Below, piece by piece: positions 58,600-64,000 of a DNA stretch of 64,000 bases. The DNA is taken from contig MU004192.1 of NCBI GenBank assembly GCA_010093605.1, forward strand, positions 1,067,774-1,131,773. Reading direction: 5' to 3'. The position numbers and the translations under genes were made by a program. How positions within the stretch are numbered: the stretch's first letter is position 1; the number at the start of each line of letters is the position of its first letter. The stretch is from Lophium mytilinum (taxonomy: Eukaryota > Ascomycota > Dothideomycetes > Mytilinidiales > Mytilinidiaceae). Under the pieces are notes generated by a model. That model searched no databases, was not told the DNA's origin, and saw only the letters and a list, made by a program, of their open reading frames with translations.

Positions 58600-59475
58600 A
58601 CTATTAAAATGACCGGCTTCTGTTACGATTGAGTGATTCAGGGCACTTCAGACGGTAGTAACCTATCTAGAGCCTGGATTCTTCCATGACTCTGAGTAAC
58701 AGTATTACGCTCTTTACATCTCGTAGCTCTCAAGATTAGAAAGGCCAGGGGGGATATCTAGGCCTATCTCTTTCCTCGGCGATAATAATACAGACCGTCT
58801 ACTTTAGGCCTCTACGTAAAAGGTGATTCGGACGTCTACCGTATAAACCCGTATATTAGCGTCTGAGGGGCTATGGCAAGTTATCGGGAATATCAAAAAA
58901 ACATGTTTCTGTTTCTCTCGAGCTGTTTGAGGCACTTCAGACGGCGGTGAATGATGGTCCAGCCGCCCACTGTGTACACCCATCTACCAGCGTCTGAGGT
59001 GGCGTGGCAAGTTATCGGGACTATCAAAATAAACGCCTTGCGTTTTCCCCGAGCGGTTTGAGGTACTTCAGACGGCGGTAAAAGACGGTTCAATGGACTA
59101 TTGTATACACTCATCTACCAGCGTCTAAGCTGGCACGTCAAGTTATTGCGGCTATTAAATAGATATACTTATTATTTCATTAAGTAGGTTGGGGCACTTC
59201 AGACGGCGGTAAAATATAGTTCAGCCGCGCAATACGTATGTATACCTGTGTACCAGCGTCTGAGGTGGCCTGTTAAGGTATTAGCATTGCCAAAATGATA
59301 AAATTATATTTTTTTTGATAGATTCGAGGCACCTTAAACGGCGGTAACAGACATTTTAACCGTTACTGTGTGCACCTCTCTACCAGCGTCTAAGGTAGCC
59401 CGTCAAGCTATTAGGGTTGCTAAAACGATGCGTTTATGTTTCTATTGAATAGTTTAAGGCACCTTAAACGGCGTT
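58600..59475. repeat. Tandem array, ~131-145 bp units with inverted core
   Basis: The core GCACTTCAGACGG (or GCACCTTAAACGG) recurs at 58643, 58932, 59063, 59194, 59329 and 59459; the last five are spaced 130-135 bp. Each unit has a second core in inverted form, ACCAGCGTCTGAGG-T-GGC, about 60 bp later. The same pairing appears in the 11.04-11.40 kb array. There is no coding frame across the units. Confidence 0.85.
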
Positions 59476-59812
59476 AAGCTAATAGCAAATCGATATCCTA
59501 GTACTACCGAAACGCAGAGACTGAATATGCGCCAATTCACAGCGCCTATAAATTTACTTCTATCCAGACTATACATAGCTCGTTGAGGCCTGTCAAATAG
59601 TGTCAAATAGTATGCAAGGCGCATTCAAGACCAGGCCAATTCTCGCATTACAGCACTATGGGGTATAAAGCGGCCCAATTCCCACGCTAGGGAATTCCCA
59701 TACTCCGGAGACCATGCTATGCCCGCTATGCCCGCTATGAAACGCCACATCAGGCCCAAAGGCCTATGAAAAATCCTAACCCTCATGCCAGGCCGAAGCC
59801 CCCCGTGCACCC
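59476..59812. other. 3' flank of the histidine kinase gene
   Basis: About 340 bp with two short direct repeats (TGTCAAATAG near 59595 and TATGCCCGC near 59715). No gene is seen. Confidence 0.5.
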
Positions 59813-62800
59813 TTACGCCCCCTCCACTACCGTTCCCTCCGAGCCCTCATTCTCATCCCCTGGCCCGACGTCCCGCAACGCTGCCTCTAAATCACGCTGT
59901 CGGATAGGCTTGGTGAGGAAGCCGTCGATACCGGACGAGTATGCTTCCTGCTTTGCCTGCGCGCCGTCGAACCCGGACAGAGCTATGATCTTCGCAGGTT
60001 TGAGTCCAAACTCGCGTTCGTGAGCCCTGATTTGGCGGGTCGCTTCCATGCCATTCATATGAGGCATGGAGATGTCCTATGTTTCAAGTCAGTTTTCCAG
60101 TGTTCCAATATGAAGGCAAAGAACAAAAACCTACCATGAAGACTGCGTCGAACCGAGGCGCCTCAGAGACCAGCAAATTGGTGGCTGATTCAGGTGCACT
60201 AGAAGTGGCGGTATTGCTGAGAGCACTGTATTTCTCGACTGCTTCAGCGCCGTTGGTGGCCGTGATGGGGTGGTGACTGAGCCTCAGAAGCCAGTTCCGC
60301 AGGAGATTCAGGTTAATTGAGTTATCGTCAACTGTCACACTGTTAGTTCTAATCTTCATCATTTGCATGATATCTTACTAACCTGCCAAGACATGGAGTG
60401 GGACGTGGTTAGGCGGTGGGGCTGGTATCTTAGCTGTCGAGACCGGGACAGCAGGAGAAGATGGATTAGTAGGCACGTCGTGGTGTGCCAACTTCGAGTC
60501 GGTTGAGGTCTTGACTTTCGTCGATGGATCCAACTTGAGCACAGCAAACGGTGATGGCACATCCATGAGTCCTTCGCTAGTGAGGCTCTGTGCAGGTTCG
60601 GCTCCAGCTACTGCGTACTGGGAGTTCTGATCGTTGAAGCTCTCGGAGTGTCTATTGAGGCATGAAGATAGCGCTCTTCCGAATTTCCGAGGTCCGCAAG
60701 GTTGGGTAACATGTTCAAACACCTGCTCGTACTTTGCTGGTGCTACTGTGTTGCTGCTCGAATGACTTGACGATGCGGCCTTGCAGAGTACGATGACGGG
60801 AGGAGGCTTTGTGATCACTTGAGCACTCTGGGTGCTACCATGTCGTCCAGCTTTCGACTCAAACTGTGCTCTCAAAGCAGCTGCGCACCGCTCAGTAGCG
60901 ACGAAAAGATCTGGTTTAGTGGCATCCAAGCTAGTCCATGGTACCAAGACCATCCCGAACCACTCTCTGCAGATACTCTCGAGAGATTTTCTGACTATTG
61001 TGCCAACAGATCCATGCTTAAGCTTGCCCGGTGCATATTGAACCGGTTCAAGGTCTGTCATCTCGTCAAAGCCTACAACAGCGACCTTCATGCCTGTTGA
61101 ATGGCTAAAGACATCAGAAAGCATGTTGTCCGGTGGCATGATTGGCGCGCCAGGATACGGTGTGACATTCTTCAGCCGACAGCTGACAGTAATCTTGGTG
61201 CCTTTACCAAGCTCGCTCTGGACGTCGATATTGCCTCCCAACGAATCGATTATGTTGCGCACAATACTCAGGCCGAGCCCTGTGCCCTGACTCAAAGGAT
61301 TCTCCTGCGCGAACGAATGGAAAAGTCGATCTCGGATGTATTCGGGTGACATCCCTCGCCCCGAATCTGTGACAACAAGTCGAAGCTCTGATTCGTCTCC
61401 TAGTGCATCCGAGGGCGTCGGCTTCACCTGGAGCTTCACCTTGATGAACCCTTTCTCGGTGTACTTCAACGCGTTCCCAAAAAGATTCATCAAAATCCTC
61501 CTCCATGCTCCAGCCTGAGTTTGGAAGATCCAGTTGTCCGCTTTGTTGACTTCAACAGCCACTGCTACTTCGTGCTTGATAGCATCTTGCGAAGGTATTA
61601 GCAAACCGGCAGGGGACTCCGCGATGGCATGCTGAATCTTGAAGGTCTCGTTAGGAGTAGTGTCCGGAGCCGAGAGGACGGCCGATGCACTCTTCTGAAA
61701 ATTGTACCCTGTAAATACTGTTTCCAGGACTTCTTCGGCTACATTGCTTAGATCCACATCAGATATTAGACTCATAATATCATTTGCCGACTTTGAATTC
61801 CCGAGATTGTTTATCTTTGCATGGTCTAGAACGTGGTTAATAGTATCGAGCAAAGTCTGCGCGCATGACTCGATGCTCTGCGTCATGCTGACCTGAAAAG
61901 GGTCCAATTTGGTTTCTGACACTAGTCCACAAGCGCCAAGGATGCCATGTAAAGGAGACCTGAGCTCATGGCTGATGGAGGAGATAAAATCTGCTTTAGC
62001 TCGATCCGCCTGGGTCGTATCTAATCTCGCAACCTCAGCCATCACAGTGTTTCCAAATGCTGTGAGATAGCTGAGCTCTTGCTCAACGGTGAATACGCGC
62101 ATAGGATCGGTGCTCCAGATAACAGCGCCGGCAAACCATCGCGACCTGTGCGAGTCCCACATAGGGCAAAGCGCGAGACTGCGTGCGTCAGGGAACATGT
62201 CATGGAGTGTTTTCACGTCCTTCATGAGGTGATTGTGGTAGCTCGTCATCTTCGAAGAATATTGAGAAGCCTTCAAGGAGGATGTTTGATCTGCGGGAAG
62301 TCGAGGAGGTGTTGCTTGATCGCTCCCCATGTCTTCGAATGACTGGCCATGCTCATCGAAACTGAAAATATGGCCACGTGGATAATGCCGCAGCAGGCTT
62401 TTAAGAACCTTCTCTTTCATCGAATAGGGATAATTAGACCCTACGAGTGAAGATCCGAGCACTTCGCAAAGTTTGTCTTCTACAACACTACCGTCGTCGG
62501 ATGGTTGAACTTGCAATAGTGGATCGGCGCGTTCGACGGTTGGCGTGATACCATCATACTGCCAATCTTGTGTTTCTGTGAGTGGTTCGGGGTCTAGAGT
62601 CTCTTCTACTAATCCGCCGAAAGTTCCGATGCTGGCGTCAAAGAAGACAGCTCCATCAGCTTCAGTCGCTTCTAATACGATACGAGCAGCTCGACCAAAG
62701 GTGGACTTCACATCAGGTGCAAGAATTTGCTCTTGTAAGGGTTGTGTTTCTGCAGCCACAGATTCCTCGGAAATGGTGGGGAACAGTGGCTGCGTTTCTG

Positions 62801-63859
62801 CGTCGTAGTCTGGCTGTGAGTCCGTGATACTTGTGGCTGCGGTGGACGGATTTCTCGAATGCACTGTAGAAGCCAGTGAAGGCGCTTGCGTATCGGGGCT
62901 ATATTCGGACTCCACACTGGATTGAACTGGTAAACCAGGAACCACTCGAGGTTGGGACTGCTTGTTGGGTGACGCTGACCACGGATAGCTAGGGTCCTGC
63001 CACCAATCTTCTAGAGTGTCGTTCCCCTTCACGAAGGAGCCTAAGCTTCTGACCATGACACCTCCTCTCCTATGATGCTCCTTTATTTTCATCATCTCAA
63101 GATGGCGCATCACGGTATCTGCCATTTCATGCATGAAAGAAATTTCGTAAGTGCGAAGGCCGTTCCGGGGCTTGTCGTCCATAATGCAGTAAGATCCAAT
63201 GCTGTAGCCATTGGGACTCCGAATAGGAACACCAGCATAGAAGCGTGCGCGTGGCTCGTTAAGGACATATGGTTTATCCTTGAAGCGGTCATCCAAAGTC
63301 AAGTCGTTTACGATGAAGGATGTGACGTCGATATTGCCAGAATCAGTAGCCTCTTGCATCATTGCCATCTTGACAGTATAATCGCAGAGCCCATTGCCCT
63401 TAGTGAACATGGTCTCGCCCCAAACTATGCTGTCTTTGGGGTCCAAGGCTTTTCCAGTCTGCAGTGATAGAGTTCGGGTAGCTTCTGCCATGATGTAGTG
63501 ATTCTTCCGGTCAAAGAACGATAGCATGCATCGTCGAGCATCCAGTCGGACCGCACCGAGCTGAGCGAAAGCGGTAAGAGCCTTGTCATCCGAGGGGACG
63601 GGACCGCTGGTAGCACACACGGAAGTCGGGACCTCAGGTGCATCGGGCTTGGTGAATGGAAGTGACGGGGGTCGGCGACGGTCACCACTCGCGGGATCCG
63701 ATGGTTGGTAATATCTAGAGAGGCATCGTCAGCAGTGGAAGAGTCGTGACGGAGCCTCGCAAGGGTCTACCTGTAGAACTCGCGCTCGCGAAAGCTGTCC
63801 GAGATCTTCTTGGCTATGCCTGGGCGCGACGAGGCAGCAGAGGGTTGCGTCTCGTCCAT
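59813..63859 (-). CDS. GAF-containing hybrid histidine kinase
   Basis: Predicted exons (coding order) 63859-63771, 63714-60383, 60331-60135 and 60076-59813 (1293 residues), with introns of 51-58 bp. A Ser/Pro-rich N-terminus is followed by a GAF-like domain (about 85-250), recognised by the F-x-A-G-V-P-I-R-S-P-N-G-Y-S-I-G-S pattern. A long linker leads to the HisKA domain with phospho-acceptor His612 in S-H-E-L-R-S-P-L-H-G. The HATPase has N-L-F-G-N-A-L-K-Y-T, D-S-G-R-G-M-S and G-T-G-L-G-L-S-I-V. The receiver domain has V-D-D-N (about 1141-1144), phospho-acceptor Asp1207 in D-I-S-M-P and Lys1262 in T-K-P-I. The last intron falls just before Asp1207. It is an intact cytosolic sensor feeding a phosphorelay; the stimulus is unknown. 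Confidence 0.93.
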
Positions 63860-64000
63860 GGCTGGCGGCGAGGACGAGACGTGCGCCGTGTCTCCCGTGA
63901 CCTAGGAGAAGTAGCGAAGAATGAAGTTGAAGATGGGCTGTGTGCACATGGCTCGAGGCCCCGCGGAGCGTTGGAGGAGTTGGAGGTTGCTGGGATGCGC

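Overview
The window is nuclear DNA from a filamentous ascomycete (Pezizomycotina; a Dothideomycete would fit, but that is a weak inference). The reasons are genes split by many short introns (about 45-115 bp, CTAAC-like branch sites, YAG acceptors), fungal families (Zn2Cys6 regulator, TRI12-type MFS, hydroxyornithine acyltransferase, GAF hybrid histidine kinase, NUP145-type nucleoporin) and a 5.3 kb A+T-rich block with the signature of repeat-induced point mutation (RIP). I rebuilt exons by hand from splice signals, reading frame and family conservation; none is backed by transcripts.

Layout. 0.4-8.3 kb: C2H2 zinc-finger protein (+), GH43 glycosidase (+), an orphan protein with three internal repeats (-) and a MOT1-type molybdate transporter (-). 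8.9-16.6 kb: an unrecognised three-exon protein (+) and a Myb-like nuclear protein (-), set among several tandem-repeat arrays (10.56-12.65 kb and 14.65-15.70 kb). 16.6-28.4 kb: FLVCR-like MFS transporter (+), mitochondrial Mn superoxide dismutase (-), then the RIP-degraded inverted-repeat element (19919-25220) lying inside the divergent promoter shared by SOD2 and a siderophore-type acyltransferase (+), followed by an RraA-like protein (+). 30-39.7 kb: kelch-type membrane protein (+), then a short-chain dehydrogenase (-), a Zn2Cys6 regulator (+) and a TRI12-family transporter (+) that look like a small pathway unit.

40.3-57.5 kb is conserved housekeeping: a NUP98-NUP96 precursor (-) divergent from centrin CDC31 (+), complex I 51 kDa subunit (-), an orphan protein (+), acetyl-CoA acetyltransferase (-) and glutamine-dependent NAD+ synthetase (-). 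57.9-59.5 kb is a second tandem-repeat field that shares its core motif with the 11 kb field. 59.8-63.9 kb is a hybrid histidine kinase (-).

The most unusual parts are the tandem-repeat fields built on a conserved inverted motif, the long-TIR element with saturated CpA/TpG loss inside but preserved ends, the orphan three-repeat protein with a fourth repeat cut off, and a switch from C-ending to G/T-ending codons along several genes. I found no tRNA, rRNA, CRISPR array or virus-like element.
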